A DNA stretch of 64,000 bases from Rufibacter roseolus (GCF_017916365.1 NZ_JAFMSU010000003.1:1054001-1118000), one strand, 5' to 3'. Positions 29,034 through 41,873 are shown, numbered from the stretch's first letter. The notes: generated by a model from the sequence alone, not told the origin. Made by a program: numbers and translations.

Positions 29034-31133
29034 CTATTTCGAAGTCCCTTTAATTTTTGCCACGATGCCATCTGCCAAGTTCTGCGGTACTTGCTCATAG
29101 TGCGAGAAAGTAAGAGAAGCAGTTGCTCTACCTGAGGTGATGGTACGCAAGTCTGTTACGTAACCAAACAGTTCTGATAAAGGAACATCGGCTTTCACTA
29201 CGGTAGAAGTACCTTTGGTATCCATACCTTTCATGATACCTCTTCTTCTGTTCAAGTCACCAGTAACCGGACCAGTGTACTCATCTGGAGTAACTACGTC
29301 AACGGCCATGATTGGCTCAAGAAGTTTAGGGGCACATTGCTTTCCAGCTTCTTTGAAACCTGCACGGGCGGCAAGTTCAAAAGACAATGCATCAGAGTCA
29401 ACGTCGTGGAAAGAACCGTGGAACAAACGCACTTTCATTGAATCTACAGGGAAGCCGGCCAGGATACCGTTCTTCATTGCTTCTTCAAATCCTTTCTGCA
29501 CTGGCGGGATGAATTCTCTTGGAATCACACCACCAACAATTGCGTTCTCAAACTCAAGGCCTGTCTTACCATCTTCGCGAGGACCCATGGTGAACACGAT
29601 GTCTGCGAATTTACCACGACCACCAGACTGCTTTTTGTACACTTCTCTGTGTTCAACGCTCTTGGTGATGGTTTCTTTGTAAGCCACCTGAGGAGCACCT
29701 TGGTTCAACTCAACCTTGAACTCACGTTTCATGCGGTCGATGATGATCTCCAGGTGAAGCTCACCCATACCTCTTAAGATCGTCTGACCAGTTTCCTCGT
29801 CAGTGTTTACTTGCAGGGTAGGATCCTCTTCAATAAGTTTGGCAATAGCCATACCCATTTTGTCAGAGTCAGCCTGGGTTTTAGGCTCAATGGCGTATCC
29901 GATTACCGGCTCTGGGAAGTCCATTGATTCCAGCACGATTTTCGCGTTCTGGTCGCAAAGGGTATCCCCGGTTTTGATATCTTTAAAGCCTACTACCGCT
30001 CCGATGTCACCAGCAGCAAGTCTTTCGATTTGGTTCTGCTTGTTGGCGTGCATCTGGAAGATACGGGAAATACGCTCTTTGTTGTTTGAACGGGTGTTGT
30101 ACACGTAAGAACCAGACTCCAGTACACCTGAATAAGCTCTCACGAAGCACAGACGTCCTACGTAAGGGTCAGTAGCGATTTTGAAAGCCAGACCAGCGAA
30201 TGGATCGCTTTCACTTGGCTTACGCACTACCTCTTCTCCTGTATCTGGGTTAGTACCTACAATGCTTTCTTTATCCAGAGGTGAAGGGCAAAGCGCCATC
30301 ACGTAGTCAAGCATGGTTTGTACACCTTTGTTTTTGAAAGAAGAACCGCAAAGCATCGGCACGATGGCCATGTCAATAGTTGCTTTACGCAACGCGGTCA
30401 TAATTTCATCTTCGGTGATGGTCTCAGGATCATCGAAGTATTTTTCCATCAGAGACTCATCGTAATCTGCTACTGCTTCCAGTAACTTCTCACGGTACTC
30501 AGTGGCTTCCTCCAGCATATCGTCTGGAATAGGAACTTCTCTAAAGGTCATCCCTTTGTCGTGCTCATTCCACTCAATACCTCTGAAGTTCACCAGGTCA
30601 ACCACACCTTTGAAGTCATCTTCAGCCCCGATTGGTAACTGAAGCGCTACGGCGTTGCTGCCCAGCATTTCTTTCACTTGCTTACAAACAGCAAGGAAGT
30701 CAGCGCCTGAACGGTCCATTTTGTTAACGAAACCGATACGGGCTACTTTGTAGTTATCTGCAAGCCTCCAGTTAGTCTCAGACTGTGGCTCAACACCATC
30801 AACTGCGCTAAACAAGAAAACCAGACCATCCAATACACGCAGGGAACGGTTCACCTCTACGGTGAAGTCAACGTGACCTGGAGTATCAATGATGTTGATG
30901 TGGTATTTGTCACCTCTGTAGTCCCAGTTTACAGTAGTAGCAGCAGAAGTAATGGTGATACCTCTTTCCTGCTCCTGCTCCATCCAGTCCATGGTGGCAG
31001 CTCCATCGTGTACCTCTCCTATTTTGTGGGAAACCCCAGCATAGTAAAGGATACGCTCTGTAGTTGTGGTCTTACCGGCATCAATGTGCGCGGCAATACC
31101 TATGTTTCTGGTAAATTTTAAGTCTCTAGCCAT
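29034..31133 (-). CDS. fusA: Elongation factor G
   Basis: 699-residue translational GTPase that drives translocation and, with RRF, ribosome recycling. G motifs: AHIDAGKTT (G1, about 16-24), DTPGH (G3), NKMD (G4). Domains II to V follow, ending in the SEL-type C-terminal region. Standard str-operon place after rpsG, two bases away. Confidence 0.97.
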   Translation of the reverse strand: MARDLKFTRNIGIAAHIDAGKTTTTERILYYAGVSHKIGEVHDGAATMDWMEQEQERGITITSAATTVNWDYRGDKYHINIIDTPGHVDFTVEVNRSLRVLDGLVFLFSAVDGVEPQSETNWRLADNYKVARIGFVNKMDRSGADFLAVCKQVKEMLGSNAVALQLPIGAEDDFKGVVDLVNFRGIEWNEHDKGMTFREVPIPDDMLEEATEYREKLLEAVADYDESLMEKYFDDPETITEDEIMTALRKATIDMAIVPMLCGSSFKNKGVQTMLDYVMALCPSPLDKESIVGTNPDTGEEVVRKPSESDPFAGLAFKIATDPYVGRLCFVRAYSGVLESGSYVYNTRSNNKERISRIFQMHANKQNQIERLAAGDIGAVVGFKDIKTGDTLCDQNAKIVLESMDFPEPVIGYAIEPKTQADSDKMGMAIAKLIEEDPTLQVNTDEETGQTILRGMGELHLEIIIDRMKREFKVELNQGAPQVAYKETITKSVEHREVYKKQSGGRGKFADIVFTMGPREDGKTGLEFENAIVGGVIPREFIPPVQKGFEEAMKNGILAGFPVDSMKVRLFHGSFHDVDSDALSFELAARAGFKEAGKQCAPKLLEPIMAVDVVTPDEYTGPVTGDLNRRRGIMKGMDTKGTSTVVKADVPLSELFGYVTDLRTITSGRATASLTFSHYEQVPQNLADGIVAKIKGTSK

Positions 31134-31135
31134 TC

Positions 31136-31603
31136 TTAGAATCTGAAATGCGAGAATGCCTTGTTAGCTTCCGCCATTCTGTGAGTATCATCTTTCTTCT
31201 TCACAGCAGCACCTTCTCCTTTGGCGGCGGCGATAATCTCACCTGCCAATTTATCCATCATGGTCTTCTCACCTCTCTTGCGAGCGTAAGAGATCATCCA
31301 TTTGATACCAAGAGAAATCTTTCTATCCGGACGTACCTCAGTTGGTACCTGGAAAGTAGCACCACCTACACGGCGGGATTTTACCTCTACACCTGGCATG
31401 ATGTTGTTCAATGCTTTTTTCCAGGTCTCAAGACCGTTCTCTTTAGTTCTTCTTTCAACTAAATCGCAAGCATCGTAAAAAATCTTGTATGCCACACTCT
31501 TCTTACCGTCTACCATCAGGTAGTTTACAAAACGGGTAACCAGAGTTTCTTTGTATTTTGGATCAGGAAGAAGAATTCTCTTCTTTGGTTTCGCTTTTCT
31601 CAT
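31136..31603 (-). CDS. rpsG: Small ribosomal subunit protein uS7
   Basis: 155-residue S7, which initiates assembly of the 30S head. [19 protein letters not shown] at the start and the signature region with [16 protein letters not shown] are typical. Between rpsL and fusA. Confidence 0.97.
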   Translation of the reverse strand: MRKAKPKKRILLPDPKYKETLVTRFVNYLMVDGKKSVAYKIFYDACDLVERRTKENGLETWKKALNNIMPGVEVKSRRVGGATFQVPTEVRPDRKISLGIKWMISYARKRGEKTMMDKLAGEIIAAAKGEGAAVKKKDDTHRMAEANKAFSHFRF

Positions 31604-31616
31604 TGTCTTAACTCAA

Positions 31617-32033
31617 TTATTTTTTCTTACCGCCTTTTCCTGCAGCAGCTGCTGGCTGACCTGGTTTAGGACGTTTTGCTCCGTACTTAGAACGGGACTG
31701 TAGACGACCGTTTACACCAGCAGTGTCCAACGCACCACGGATAATGTGGTATCTTACACCTGGTAAGTCTTTCACACGACCACCTCTGATCAGCACAATA
31801 GAGTGCTCCTGGAGGTTGTGACCTTCACCCGGGATATAGGCATTGACTTCTTTGCCGTTTGTCAAACGCACACGGGCCACTTTTCTCATCGCTGAGTTTG
31901 GCTTCTTAGGTGTGGTTGTGTAAACGCGTGTGCACACGCCACGTCTTTGTGGGCATGAGTCAAGAGCTGGAGACTTAGACTTTGATGTTAGCGCTTCTCT
32001 TCCCTTTCTTACTAATTGTTGTATAGTAGGCAT
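31617..32033 (-). CDS. rpsL: Small ribosomal subunit protein uS12
   Basis: 138-residue S12 at the decoding centre. The two lysines at which streptomycin-resistance changes occur are wild type (TTPKKPNSA and [10 protein letters not shown]), and the Asp that can be methylthiolated is present just after in the standard context. The C-terminal tail is Ala/Gly/Lys-rich. First gene of the str run, with a good promoter at 32078-32109. Confidence 0.97.
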   Translation of the reverse strand: MPTIQQLVRKGREALTSKSKSPALDSCPQRRGVCTRVYTTTPKKPNSAMRKVARVRLTNGKEVNAYIPGEGHNLQEHSIVLIRGGRVKDLPGVRYHIIRGALDTAGVNGRLQSRSKYGAKRPKPGQPAAAAGKGGKKK

Positions 32034-32077
32034 TTACTAACTTTTTAAACTGATTTCTCTCTTCAAAAAATGGTTTG

Positions 32078-32109
32078 CAAAGGTATAAAATTCGCTTTGC
32101 AAATTCAAA
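32078..32109 (-). promoter_or_regulatory. str operon promoter
   Basis: Minus strand: TTTG (32109-32106), a 20-base spacer, then TACCTTTG (32085-32078). Fits the Bacteroidota consensus well, 45 bases before rpsL. Confidence 0.75.
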
Positions 32110-32135
32110 GTTTTAATTCATTAATTATTAACCGC

Positions 32136-32450
32136 TTAGGCTTCGCCAATAGTTCCCCCAAAATTGAGCGGAAAGCTTGGGGCTTCCGGCGTCTGCTTAA
32201 TAGCCCCAAAACTTTGCTCATACTTTAGGATGTTTTCCTCCAAAGCAGCCAAGAAACGCTTGGCATGCTCTGGAGTAATCACCACTCTTGACTTTACTTT
32301 TGCCTTCGGGATCCCGGGCATCAGACGGATAAAATCAATCACGAATTCACTGTGGGAGTGCGCGATCATGGCCAGATTTGCATACTCGCCCTCTGCGATC
32401 TCCTCCGTCAACTCAATGTTGATCTGTCCTTGTTGTTCTGCAGCAGCCAT
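32136..32450 (-). CDS. DUF3467 domain-containing protein
   Basis: 104-residue cytoplasmic protein of the DUF3467 family, function unknown. Typical features are an N-terminal INIELTEEIAEGEYANLAM strand pattern, an SHSEFVIDFIRLMPGI core and an RVVITPEHAKRFLAALEENI helix. Its start codon lies one base after the rpoC stop, so it is almost certainly co-transcribed with rpoBC, as I recall for many Bacteroidota. This invites a role linked to RNA polymerase, but nothing in the sequence proves one. Confidence 0.85.
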   Translation of the reverse strand: MAAAEQQGQINIELTEEIAEGEYANLAMIAHSHSEFVIDFIRLMPGIPKAKVKSRVVITPEHAKRFLAALEENILKYEQSFGAIKQTPEAPSFPLNFGGTIGEA

Positions 32451-32451
32451 T

Positions 32452-35400
32452 TTATTTCTCTTGCAGTTCGCCTTGCTTTGCTTTCACTCCAGATTGTCTG
32501 CTTGCCGTAAGAGCTTCGTACTCTTCCTTGGAGCCAACAATGATTTTTGAGTATTCGCGCAAGCCGGTACCCGCAGGGATCAGGTGACCAACGATTACGT
32601 TCTCTTTCAAGCCCAGTAATTCGTCTGCCTTTCCTTTGATGGCTGCCTCGCTCAGCACCTTGGTAGTCTCCTGGAAGGAAGCCGCCGAGATAAAGCTTTG
32701 CGTACCCAGTGAAGCCTGCGTGATCCCTTGCAAGGTTGGTCTAGACACCGCTGGCTGTGCGTCGCGCACAGTCACCAGACGCAGGTCTCTACGCTTCAGG
32801 CTAGAGTTCTCATCGCGCAGACGACGCGCCGTCACAATCATACCTGGTTTCATGGCGGTTGAGTCACCTGCATCCTCCACTACTTTCATGTCAATGATCA
32901 TGTCGTTCTCTTCCATGAACGTTACTTTGTCAACCGTTTGGTTCTCCAGGAAGCTGGTATCACCTGGGTCAATCACGTTCACTTTCTGCATCATCTGACG
33001 AACCACTACTTCAATGTGCTTGTCATTGATCTTCACCCCTTGCAGACGGTATACCTCCTGGATTTCGTTCACCAGGTATTCCTGCACTGCGCCAGGTCCC
33101 TGGATGTTCAGGATATCGTTTGGTGTGATAGCACCGTCTGACAACGGAACACCTGCACGCACAAAGTCATTGTCCTGTACCAGGATGTGCTTGGAAAGAG
33201 GTACCATGTACTTCTTCTTCACACCGTCTTTAGACTCAATGTAGATCTCACGGTTACCGCGTTTCACGCCACCGTAGGTTACCACACCGTCAATCTCACT
33301 CACTACCGCTGGGTTAGACGGGTTACGAGCCTCGAAGAGCTCTGTAACGCGTGGCAGACCACCCGTGATGTCGCGGGTTTTACCAATAGCGCGTGGGATC
33401 TTGGAGATAATCTGACCAGCCTTGATCTGCTGTCCGTCTTCTACCGTTAAGTGGGCCCCTACCGGAATGTTGTAGGTTTTAGGCTCACCGTTGGCCGGCA
33501 TGATGACAATAGCAGGGTTCTTGGTCTTATCCTTGGTCTCGATAATCACTTTCTCACGGTGACCGGTCTGCTCGTCAGACTCCTCTCGGAAGGTGATACC
33601 CTCCACAATGGACTCGTACACGATGTTACCGTCAAACTCAGAAAGGATAACCGCGTTGTATGGATCCCAGTTACACAGCTCGTCGCCTTTGGCCACGGTG
33701 TCTCCCTCGTTCACCAACAGGAATGAACCGTAAGGCACGTGGTTACTGATAAGCAGTTTGCCAGTGGTTGGCTCTACTACCTTCACCTCACCTGAACGAC
33801 CCATTACAACTTTCACCGGTTCGCCTTCTGCATTGGTGGTTTCAATTGTCCGAACATCTTCGAACTCAATCACCCCGTTAAATTTAGCACGGATAGCTGC
33901 ATCAACCGCAATGTTAGACGCTGTACCACCTACGTGGAAGGTACGAAGTGTCAACTGAGTACCTGGCTCACCGATAGACTGTGCCGCGATAACCCCAACC
34001 GCTTCACCTTTCTGCACCATGCGGCCAGTTGAAAGGTTACGGCCGTAGCATTTGGCACAGATACCGCGCTTGGTCTCGCAAGTCAACACAGAACGGATCT
34101 CCACGCTTTCAATAGCCGAGTTCTCAATGATTCTAGCTACTTCTTCGGTGATCTCGTTTCCAGACTCGTGGATCAGTTCTCCAGTGATCGGATCAATGAT
34201 GTCATGTACGTTTACACGACCCAGGATACGCTCAGACAGAGACTCCACAATGTCTTCGTTGTCTTTCAGGGCACTTACTTCCAGACCGCGCAGAGTACCG
34301 CAGTCGGTTTCATTCACGATCACGTCCTGAGAAACGTCTACCAGACGACGGGTCAGGTAACCCGCATCCGCCGTTTTCAAGGCCGTATCCGCAAGACCTT
34401 TACGGGCACCGTGGGTAGAGATGAAGTACTCAATTACATCCAGACCTTCTTTGAAGTTGGAAAGAATTGGGTTTTCAATGATCTCCCCTACTGAGCCTTG
34501 CAATGATTTCTGCGGCTTAGCCATCAGACCCCGCATACCACCTAACTGACGGATCTGCTCACGGGAACCACGGGCTCCTGAGTGCATCATCATGAAGATG
34601 GAGTTAAACCCTTGGTCGTCTTTCTCAAGACGGTTCATCAGGGTCTCGGTGATCTGGTTGTTAATACGTGTCCAGATATCAATTACCTGGTTGTAACGCT
34701 CGTTATCGGTGATCAGACCCATAGAGTAGTTCGCCCAAACAGCGTCTACGTCTTTCTTGGCCTGCTCTACCAAGATATCTTTCTCTTTCGGGATCACGAT
34801 GTCACCCAAGCCCATGGACAGACCGCCTTTGTAGGCAGACTGGAAGCCCAGGGTTTTGATGTCATCCAGGAACTGAGCAGTTCTCGCCATACCGGTTACT
34901 TTGAACACGCGGGAGATGATCTGCTGCAATTTCTTCTTTGAAAGAAGTTCGTCTACGTACCCAACTTCTTCTGGCACGAACTGATTGAACAATACCCTTC
35001 CGGCTACGGTCTCAATCAATTTAGTCTCCAGTTCGTTGTTGTCATTTAAGACTTTCACACGCACTTTGATGAAAGCGTGCTTAGACAAGCGGCCTTCGTT
35101 GATGGCGATGATTACTTCCTCAGCTGAGTAGAAAGACATACCCTCACCTTGAATTTTCTCATTCTCAGTAGAGCGCTTACCTTTGGTCACGTAATATAAG
35201 CCTAACACCATGTCCTGAGAAGGTACTGCAATTGGCGCACCGTTAGCAGGGTTCAGGATGTTATGCGAAGCCAACATCAACATTGAGGCTTCCAGGATTG
35301 CGGCCGGTCCTAGTGGAACGTGTACCGCCATCTGGTCACCGTCAAAGTCGGCGTTGAATGCTGTGGTTACTAATGGGTGCAACTGAATCGCTTTTCCTTC

Positions 35401-36768
35401 GATCAGTTTAGGCTGGAAAGCCTGGATACCTAATCTGTGGAGCGTAGGAGCACGGTTCAACAGAACTGGGTGCCCTTTCAGCACGTTTTCCAGAATATCC
35501 CATACAACCGGGTCTTTTCTATCCACGATTTTCTTCGCAGATTTCACCGTCTTCACAATACCGCGCTCAATAAGCTTACGGATGATGAACGGTTTGAAAA
35601 GCTCAGCGGCCATGTTCTTAGGAAGACCGCACTCGTGCAGTTTCAGCTCTGGACCAACCACGATTACGGAACGGCCAGAGTAGTCAACACGCTTACCAAG
35701 CAAGTTCTGACGGAAACGTCCTTGCTTACCTTTCAGCATGTCAGAAAGTGATTTCAGGGCACGGTTACCTTCTGCTCTTACAGCGTTCACTTTACGTGAG
35801 TTGTCGAACAGGGAGTCAACGGCTTCTTGAAGCATACGCTTCTCATTCCGCAGGATCACCTCTGGTGCTTTGATCTCGATCAGACGCTTCAGACGGTTGT
35901 TACGGATGATAACGCGACGGTATAAGTCATTCAAGTCAGACGTAGCGAAACGGCCACCATCCAACGGAACCAATGGACGCAATTCTGGTGGAATCACAGG
36001 CACCATGCGGATTACCATCCACTCAGGCTTGTTCTCGATTCTGGTTGCGGCATCACGGAAAGCCTCTACTACGCGCAGACGCTTCAACGCTTCTGCTTTC
36101 CGCTGCTGAGAAGTCTCGTGGGCAGCAGAGTAACGCAGGTCATAAGAAAGGTCATCCAGGTTGATGCGCTCCAATAACATCTGAAGGGCTTCAGCTCCCA
36201 TTTTCGCGATGAACTTGTTTGGATCATGGTTGTCCAACATCTGGTTCTCGCGTGGCAGCTTGTCAATCATGTCCAGGTACTCATCCTCGGTCAGGAAGTC
36301 CAGCATGTTCACGCCGTCCTCGCCCAGGATACCTGGCTGGATAACTACGTACCGCTCATAATAGATGATCTGGTCAAGTTTCTTGGTTGGTAAGCCCAGC
36401 AGATAACCAATTTTGTTTGGCAGAGACTTGAAGTACCAGATGTGTGCTACCGGTACAACCAGTTCAATATGGCCCATGCGCTCACGACGCACTTTTTTCT
36501 CGGTTACTTCTACACCGCAACGGTCACAGATAATACCTTTGTAACGGATTCTCTTGTATTTACCGCAGTGGCACTCCCAGTCCTTCACTGGCCCGAAGAT
36601 CCGCTCGCAGAACAAACCGCCCATCTCTGGCTTGTAGGTTCTGTAGTTGATGGTTTCAGGCTTAGTCACCTCTCCGTTTGATCTCTCCAGGATTGATTCT
36701 GGAGAAGCCAAAGAGATAGTAACTTTAGAGAAGTCTTGGATTAATTTTTTATTTCTTGCTAACGCCAT
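32452..36768 (-). CDS. rpoC: DNA-directed RNA polymerase subunit beta'
   Basis: 1438-residue catalytic subunit. The N-terminal zinc site is in ECHCGKYK and ICDRCG, the catalytic Mg-binding NADFDGD is residues 472-478, the bridge-helix and trigger-loop regions follow ([19 protein letters not shown]), and the second zinc site is in [11 protein letters not shown]. Full length, in the expected rpoB-rpoC order, with DUF3467 immediately after. A 123-base gap with a palindrome lies between rpoB and rpoC. Confidence 0.98.
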   Translation of the reverse strand: MALARNKKLIQDFSKVTISLASPESILERSNGEVTKPETINYRTYKPEMGGLFCERIFGPVKDWECHCGKYKRIRYKGIICDRCGVEVTEKKVRRERMGHIELVVPVAHIWYFKSLPNKIGYLLGLPTKKLDQIIYYERYVVIQPGILGEDGVNMLDFLTEDEYLDMIDKLPRENQMLDNHDPNKFIAKMGAEALQMLLERINLDDLSYDLRYSAAHETSQQRKAEALKRLRVVEAFRDAATRIENKPEWMVIRMVPVIPPELRPLVPLDGGRFATSDLNDLYRRVIIRNNRLKRLIEIKAPEVILRNEKRMLQEAVDSLFDNSRKVNAVRAEGNRALKSLSDMLKGKQGRFRQNLLGKRVDYSGRSVIVVGPELKLHECGLPKNMAAELFKPFIIRKLIERGIVKTVKSAKKIVDRKDPVVWDILENVLKGHPVLLNRAPTLHRLGIQAFQPKLIEGKAIQLHPLVTTAFNADFDGDQMAVHVPLGPAAILEASMLMLASHNILNPANGAPIAVPSQDMVLGLYYVTKGKRSTENEKIQGEGMSFYSAEEVIIAINEGRLSKHAFIKVRVKVLNDNNELETKLIETVAGRVLFNQFVPEEVGYVDELLSKKKLQQIISRVFKVTGMARTAQFLDDIKTLGFQSAYKGGLSMGLGDIVIPKEKDILVEQAKKDVDAVWANYSMGLITDNERYNQVIDIWTRINNQITETLMNRLEKDDQGFNSIFMMMHSGARGSREQIRQLGGMRGLMAKPQKSLQGSVGEIIENPILSNFKEGLDVIEYFISTHGARKGLADTALKTADAGYLTRRLVDVSQDVIVNETDCGTLRGLEVSALKDNEDIVESLSERILGRVNVHDIIDPITGELIHESGNEITEEVARIIENSAIESVEIRSVLTCETKRGICAKCYGRNLSTGRMVQKGEAVGVIAAQSIGEPGTQLTLRTFHVGGTASNIAVDAAIRAKFNGVIEFEDVRTIETTNAEGEPVKVVMGRSGEVKVVEPTTGKLLISNHVPYGSFLLVNEGDTVAKGDELCNWDPYNAVILSEFDGNIVYESIVEGITFREESDEQTGHREKVIIETKDKTKNPAIVIMPANGEPKTYNIPVGAHLTVEDGQQIKAGQIISKIPRAIGKTRDITGGLPRVTELFEARNPSNPAVVSEIDGVVTYGGVKRGNREIYIESKDGVKKKYMVPLSKHILVQDNDFVRAGVPLSDGAITPNDILNIQGPGAVQEYLVNEIQEVYRLQGVKINDKHIEVVVRQMMQKVNVIDPGDTSFLENQTVDKVTFMEENDMIIDMKVVEDAGDSTAMKPGMIVTARRLRDENSSLKRRDLRLVTVRDAQPAVSRPTLQGITQASLGTQSFISAASFQETTKVLSEAAIKGKADELLGLKENVIVGHLIPAGTGLREYSKIIVGSKEEYEALTASRQSGVKAKQGELQEK

Positions 36769-36848
36769 GTTATGTGTTGCTAGATATGTAAATTTCCTTT
36801 TTACTAAACGGCCCTTCTAACGCTGAAAAGGGAGATTTCAAGAGAGGG

Positions 36849-36887
36849 CGTTTTGCGCCCCTTTTCCTGAAATCTCCTCCAAAACAG
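36849..36887. repeat. Intergenic palindrome, copy i, between rpoB and rpoC
   Basis: CGTTTTGCGCCCCTTTTC and GAAATCTCCTCCAAAACAG arms, 4 bases past the rpoB stop and inside the rpoBC operon. Confidence 0.6.
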
Positions 36888-36891
36888 CTTA

Positions 36892-39800
36892 TTAGTCCAG
36901 CGTAATCTCCAAGGCCAAACCTCTGAGTTCGTGGATCAACACGTTGAACGACTCAGGGATATTTGGCTTCGGCAACACGTCACCTTTTACAATGGCTTCG
37001 TACGCTTTCGCACGACCGATCACGTCATCTGACTTCACAGTCAAGATTTCCTGCAGCACGTTAGCGGCCCCGAAGGCCTCCAACGCCCACACCTCCATCT
37101 CACCGAAACGCTGACCACCGAACTGGGCTTTACCACCCAATGGCTGCTGTGTGATGAGTGAGTATGGTCCGATAGAACGGGCGTGCATCTTATCGTCTAC
37201 CAAGTGACCCAGTTTCAGCATGTAGATAACACCTACCGTGATTGGCTGGTCAAAGCGGTCACCGCTCAAGCCGTCGTATAGATAAGAACGTCCAAATTTA
37301 GGCAAGCCAGCCTCGGCCAATTCTGCAGAAACTTGTTCTTCAGTGGCGCCGTCGAAAATTGGGGTAGCATAGGTGCGTCCCAACTTCAGACCTGCCCAAC
37401 CTAGAACGGTCTCGTAGATCTGACCGATGTTCATCCTTGAAGGTACCCCAAGTGGGTTCAACACGATGTCCATTGGTGTTCCGTCTTCCAGGAACGGCAT
37501 GTCTTCCTCACGCACGATACGGGCTACTACCCCTTTGTTACCGTGACGACCCGCCATCTTATCACCCACTTTCAACTTGCGCTTCTTAGCGATGTATACT
37601 TTGGCCAACTGCACGATACCGGCTGGTAACTCGTCCCCTACCTCTAGGGTGAAGCGGTCGCGTTTGAAACGGGCAGAGATCATGTTGCGGCGCTTGGTGT
37701 AATTTTTCACCAGTTCCAACAGCATTTTGTTTGTCTGCTCATCCGCGGTCCATCCTTCCAGAATCAGATCCTTGAACATGTTCACCTCTTCAGGAACGGC
37801 ATAGTTGCTTTCGTCCTTATAAGGGTTTTTGTCAGGGAAAAGTGCCTCAGAGATGTTTTTCTTACCAAACTTCGCACCCTTGGTCAGGATTTCGTCTCCG
37901 AAACGGTGACGTACCCCTTGGCTTGTCTTGCCTTCCAACAGTTGTACCAGCTTCTCAATCATCACGTTCTTCACGGCTTTGAGTTCAGCGTTGTACTTGG
38001 TCTTCAGGTCTTCTACCTCTTTCTTCGCTTTCGCGCGGAGGTTTTTATCTTTCTTAGGGCGAGAGAATAACTTCGTCTCAATCACCACCCCATTCAATGA
38101 TGGCGGCGCTTTCAACGAGGCATCCTTCACATCACCGGCTTTGTCCCCGAAGATGGCTCTCAAAAGTTTTTCCTCTGGGGTTGGGTCGGTCTCTCCTTTA
38201 GGAGTAATCTTACCAATGAGGATGTCACCTTCTTTCACCTCGGCACCGATGCGGATGATACCGTTCTCATCCAGGTTACGAACGGCTTCTTCGCTTACGT
38301 TCGGGATCTCAGAGGTTAATTCCTCCTCACCGCGTTTCGTCTCGCGAACTTCCAGCTCGAACTCTTCAATGTGAATAGAGGTGAACACGTCATCCCTAAC
38401 TACACGCTCAGAGATTACGATCGCATCCTCAAAGTTGTATCCTTGCCAAGGCATGAACGCTACCTGCAGGTTTCTACCTAAGGCAAGTTCTCCCTGGTTC
38501 GTGGCATATCCTTCGCACAGAGGCTGACCTTTGGTTACCCGCTCGTTCTTCTTAACAAGAGGAGTCAGGTTGATACAGGTATCCTGGTTCGTACGGCGGA
38601 ATTTGATCAGGTCATACGTCACGTACTCGGCGTCAAAGCTCACCAGTTTCTGGTCCTCAGAGAGGTCATAACGGATGATGATCTTATCTGCGTCAACGAA
38701 GTGAACATAACCGTCGCCTTCTGCTCTTACCAACGCTCTTGAGTCAAGGGCTGCTCTCAGTTCCAGACCAGTACCAACAATTGGAGCCTGTGGCTTCACC
38801 AACGGTACTGCCTGGCGCTGCATGTTAGATCCCATCAAGGCACGGTTAGCATCATCGTGCTCCAGGAACGGAATCAACGAGGCGGCCACCGATACGATCT
38901 GGTTAGGCGCAACGTCCATGTAAGTATAGCGCTCTGGCTCTACTACTGGGAAGTCACCTTCAAAACGACCTTTTACTTTGTCGTTGATGAAGTTACCGTT
39001 CTCGTCAATGATGGCGTTGGCCTGTGCAATGTGGTGGGTATCCTCTTCCTCAGCGGTCAGGTACTTCACTTCGTGGGTCACATCTACTTTACCTTCCACT
39101 ACATTGCGGTAAGGAGTTTCAATGAAGCCCATGCTGTTCACGCGGGCGTGCACGCAAAGAGAAGAGATCAGACCGATGTTTGGTCCCTCTGGTGTTTCAA
39201 TTGTACAAAGACGACCGTAGTGAGTATAGTGAACGTCACGTACCTCGAAACCAGCGCGCTCACGGGAAAGACCTCCTGGTCCCAGAGCAGACACACGACG
39301 TTTGTGCGTGATTTCTGCCAGTGGGTTGGTCTGGTCCATGAACTGAGACAACTGGTTTGTCCCGAAGAACGAGTTGATCACAGAAGAAAGCGTACGCGCG
39401 TTGATCAGGTCAACCGGTTTGAATTCTTCGTTGTCACGCACGTTCATACGCTCCTTGATGGTTCTGGCCATACGGGCAAGACCTACACCAAATTGCGCAT
39501 ACAACTGCTCTCCTACCGTTCTTACACGGCGGTTGCTCAAGTGGTCAATATCATCAACAACGGCTCTTGAGTTGATCAGACCAATCAGGTACTTTACAAT
39601 TAGGACAATGTCCTCATTGGTCAATACTTTGGCATCCCAGTTTTTGTCAAGGCCTAATTTCTTGTTGATTCTGTAGCGTCCTACATCACCCAGGTCATAA
39701 CGCTTATCACTGAAGAACAACTTCTGGATAATGTCACGGGCAGTCTCTACGTCTGGCGCTTCTGTGTTACGCAACTGACGGTAGATCTGCTCAACAGCTT

Positions 39801-40764
39801 CCTGCTCAGAGTTTGAGTTATCTTTCTGCAGGGTGTTGTAGATGATGTTGTAATCTGCGATGTTAACGTTCTCACGGTGCAGGATGATGGATTTCACCCC
39901 TGAGTCAATGATTACGTCCAGATCGTCTTCGCTCACCTCTGAGTCACGTTCCAACAGCACTTCGTTACGATCGATAGACACCACTTCACCGGTATCCTCA
40001 TCCACGAAGTCTTCTGTCCAGGTGCGCAGAACCCTCGCAGCTAGCTTTCTGCCAACCACGCCTTTCAGGGTCTTCTTATCGGCCTTCACTTCTTCAGACA
40101 ACCCGAACAGGTCCAGGATGTCTTTATCAGTTCCGTAGCCGATGGCACGCAACAAAGTAGTAACTGGGAATTTCTTCTTCCGGTCAATGTACGCGTACAT
40201 CACGTTGTTCACGTCTGTCGCAAACTCAATCCAGGATCCTTTGAAAGGGATGATTCTGGCAGAGTAAAGTTTGGTACCGTTGGTGTGCTTGCTTTGGGCA
40301 AAGAACACCCCTGGTGAACGGTGCAGCTGAGATACAATCACGCGCTCGGCGCCATTGATCACAAATGAACCCTTCTCGGTCATATAAGGAATGTTTCCTA
40401 AGAAAACTTCCTGTTCAATAGTTTCAAAGTCCTCATTATCCGTATCATTACAGATCAAACGAAGCTTTGCCTTTAATGGAACTGAATAAGTCAACCCACG
40501 GTCAATGCACTCATCAACGGAGTACTTGGGCGGGTCAACATGGTAATCTACGAATTCCAGAACGAAATTCTCTCTTGAGTCAGAGATCGGGAAGTTCTCA
40601 GCAAAAACTTTGAATAGACCTTCTTCCGTGCGGTTCTCGGCAGCGGTTTCCAACTGGAAAAAGTCTTGGAAAGATTGTAGCTGAACGTCCAGAAAGTCTG
40701 GGTAATCAATTACCGACTTAATGGACGCAAAGTTGATCCGCTCTGTCGTTTTACTTGTAGCCAA
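36892..40764 (-). CDS. rpoB: DNA-directed RNA polymerase subunit beta
   Basis: 1290-residue beta subunit. The rifampicin-binding cluster reads [19 protein letters not shown], followed by [18 protein letters not shown], wild-type in sequence. The C-terminal clamp-contact region [20 protein letters not shown] is intact. Ordered after rplL with a 154-base gap that carries an attenuator-like hairpin. Confidence 0.98.
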   Translation of the reverse strand: MATSKTTERINFASIKSVIDYPDFLDVQLQSFQDFFQLETAAENRTEEGLFKVFAENFPISDSRENFVLEFVDYHVDPPKYSVDECIDRGLTYSVPLKAKLRLICNDTDNEDFETIEQEVFLGNIPYMTEKGSFVINGAERVIVSQLHRSPGVFFAQSKHTNGTKLYSARIIPFKGSWIEFATDVNNVMYAYIDRKKKFPVTTLLRAIGYGTDKDILDLFGLSEEVKADKKTLKGVVGRKLAARVLRTWTEDFVDEDTGEVVSIDRNEVLLERDSEVSEDDLDVIIDSGVKSIILHRENVNIADYNIIYNTLQKDNSNSEQEAVEQIYRQLRNTEAPDVETARDIIQKLFFSDKRYDLGDVGRYRINKKLGLDKNWDAKVLTNEDIVLIVKYLIGLINSRAVVDDIDHLSNRRVRTVGEQLYAQFGVGLARMARTIKERMNVRDNEEFKPVDLINARTLSSVINSFFGTNQLSQFMDQTNPLAEITHKRRVSALGPGGLSRERAGFEVRDVHYTHYGRLCTIETPEGPNIGLISSLCVHARVNSMGFIETPYRNVVEGKVDVTHEVKYLTAEEEDTHHIAQANAIIDENGNFINDKVKGRFEGDFPVVEPERYTYMDVAPNQIVSVAASLIPFLEHDDANRALMGSNMQRQAVPLVKPQAPIVGTGLELRAALDSRALVRAEGDGYVHFVDADKIIIRYDLSEDQKLVSFDAEYVTYDLIKFRRTNQDTCINLTPLVKKNERVTKGQPLCEGYATNQGELALGRNLQVAFMPWQGYNFEDAIVISERVVRDDVFTSIHIEEFELEVRETKRGEEELTSEIPNVSEEAVRNLDENGIIRIGAEVKEGDILIGKITPKGETDPTPEEKLLRAIFGDKAGDVKDASLKAPPSLNGVVIETKLFSRPKKDKNLRAKAKKEVEDLKTKYNAELKAVKNVMIEKLVQLLEGKTSQGVRHRFGDEILTKGAKFGKKNISEALFPDKNPYKDESNYAVPEEVNMFKDLILEGWTADEQTNKMLLELVKNYTKRRNMISARFKRDRFTLEVGDELPAGIVQLAKVYIAKKRKLKVGDKMAGRHGNKGVVARIVREEDMPFLEDGTPMDIVLNPLGVPSRMNIGQIYETVLGWAGLKLGRTYATPIFDGATEEQVSAELAEAGLPKFGRSYLYDGLSGDRFDQPITVGVIYMLKLGHLVDDKMHARSIGPYSLITQQPLGGKAQFGGQRFGEMEVWALEAFGAANVLQEILTVKSDDVIGRAKAYEAIVKGDVLPKPNIPESFNVLIHELRGLALEITLD

Positions 40765-40862
40765 AGTTGTCTGATTTTAACGTTTAAACTTTGTCGTGTC
40801 GGGAAACAGCCTTTTCTCCGACAGAATATTCTAGAAAATCATTTCTAGGTACAAACAGGAAA

Positions 40863-40886
40863 AGACCTGACGAAATTGCCAGGTCT
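40863..40886 (-). terminator. Attenuator-like hairpin between rplL and rpoB
   Basis: AGACCTG / CAGGTCT arms (one more pair possible) with a 10-base loop, then TTTTCCTGTTT on the minus strand. A weak intrinsic terminator at the rplL-rpoB junction, a position where E. coli also attenuates. Confidence 0.6.
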
Positions 40887-40918
40887 AACCCTTAGTGGTA
40901 ATGGAAGGTAGTGTGGGA

Positions 40919-41299
40919 TTACTTAACCTCCACTTCAGCACCAGCTTCTTCCAATTGCTTTTTCAATGAATCTGCTTCATCTTTAGCAACACCTTCTTTC
41001 AATGGTTTTGGAGCACCATCAACCAATTCTTTCGCTTCTTTCAAGCCAAGACCGGTAAGTTCTTTCACTAGCTTCACAACTGCTAGTTTAGAGGCACCTG
41101 CTGACTTAAGGATTACATCAAAAGAAGTTTTTTCCTCAGCAGCGGCTCCAGCGTCTCCACCGGCAGCACCAGCTACCATTACAGGAGCAGCAGCTGCTGG
41201 CTCAATACCATACTCATCCTTAAGAATAGTAGCAAGTTCATTAACTTCTTTAACAGTTAAGTTAACCAACTGCTCAGCGAATGCTTTCAAATCTGCCAT
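40919..41299 (-). CDS. rplL: Large ribosomal subunit protein bL12 (L7/L12)
   Basis: 126-residue stalk protein that recruits translational GTPases. The N-terminal dimerisation domain (about 1-35) binds L10, an Ala/Gly-rich hinge (about 36-55) follows, and the C-terminal domain has the helix [20 protein letters not shown] that contacts EF-Tu and EF-G. Normal length. Confidence 0.97.
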   Translation of the reverse strand: MADLKAFAEQLVNLTVKEVNELATILKDEYGIEPAAAAPVMVAGAAGGDAGAAAEEKTSFDVILKSAGASKLAVVKLVKELTGLGLKEAKELVDGAPKPLKEGVAKDEADSLKKQLEEAGAEVEVK

Positions 41300-41336
41300 T
41301 TTTATTAGTAATTAAAGTTGTTTTAAAATTGAAATG

Positions 41337-41864
41337 TTATTGTTCTCTCTCTGATAAAGTTTTAAGCACACCAGCCAAAGTATTGCCACCGCTCTGAAGG
41401 GCAGAAATAACGTTTTTGGCAGGAGATTGAAGTAAGCCGATGATTTCACCAACCAATTCTTCTTTGGACTTGATTTTGCTCAGGGCATCTAGTTGGTCAT
41501 CACCTACGTAGATGCTGCTGTCAATGTAAGCTCCTTTCAAGATTGGCTTCTTAGCGCCGGTCTTGCGGAAATCAAGTAATAATTTTGCTGGAGCATTACC
41601 AGTAGTAGCTTCAAATAGGATTCCTGAAGAACCTTTCAAAGCCACATCCAAAGCAGATGTATCTGTGTCTAAGGTATCAAGCGCCTTACGAATCAGAGTG
41701 TTTTTGTAAACTTTGTACTCAATGCCTCTATCAAAGCAAAGTCTTCTGAATCTGTTGATAGTAGCAACGGTCAATTCTGAAGCGTCTGTGATGTAGACGA
41801 AGGAGTTTTGAGCTAATTTCTCACTCAGGTCACGTACAATGATTTCTTTCTCTTCCCGTGTCAT
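41337..41864 (-). CDS. rplJ: Large ribosomal subunit protein uL10
   Basis: 175-residue L10, the base of the L7/L12 stalk and autoregulator of the rplJL unit in other bacteria. The globular N-terminal domain begins MTREEKEIIVRDLSEKLAQN; the C-terminal helix that binds L12 dimers ends in NTLAGVLKTLSEREQ. Confidence 0.96.
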   Translation of the reverse strand: MTREEKEIIVRDLSEKLAQNSFVYITDASELTVATINRFRRLCFDRGIEYKVYKNTLIRKALDTLDTDTSALDVALKGSSGILFEATTGNAPAKLLLDFRKTGAKKPILKGAYIDSSIYVGDDQLDALSKIKSKEELVGEIIGLLQSPAKNVISALQSGGNTLAGVLKTLSEREQ

Positions 41865-41873
41865 CTCTTCTCG

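Noticed and set aside
38857-39570. 237-codon plus-strand frame antisense to rpoB
   Set aside because: Mirrors a conserved coding region and has no promoter or family signal.
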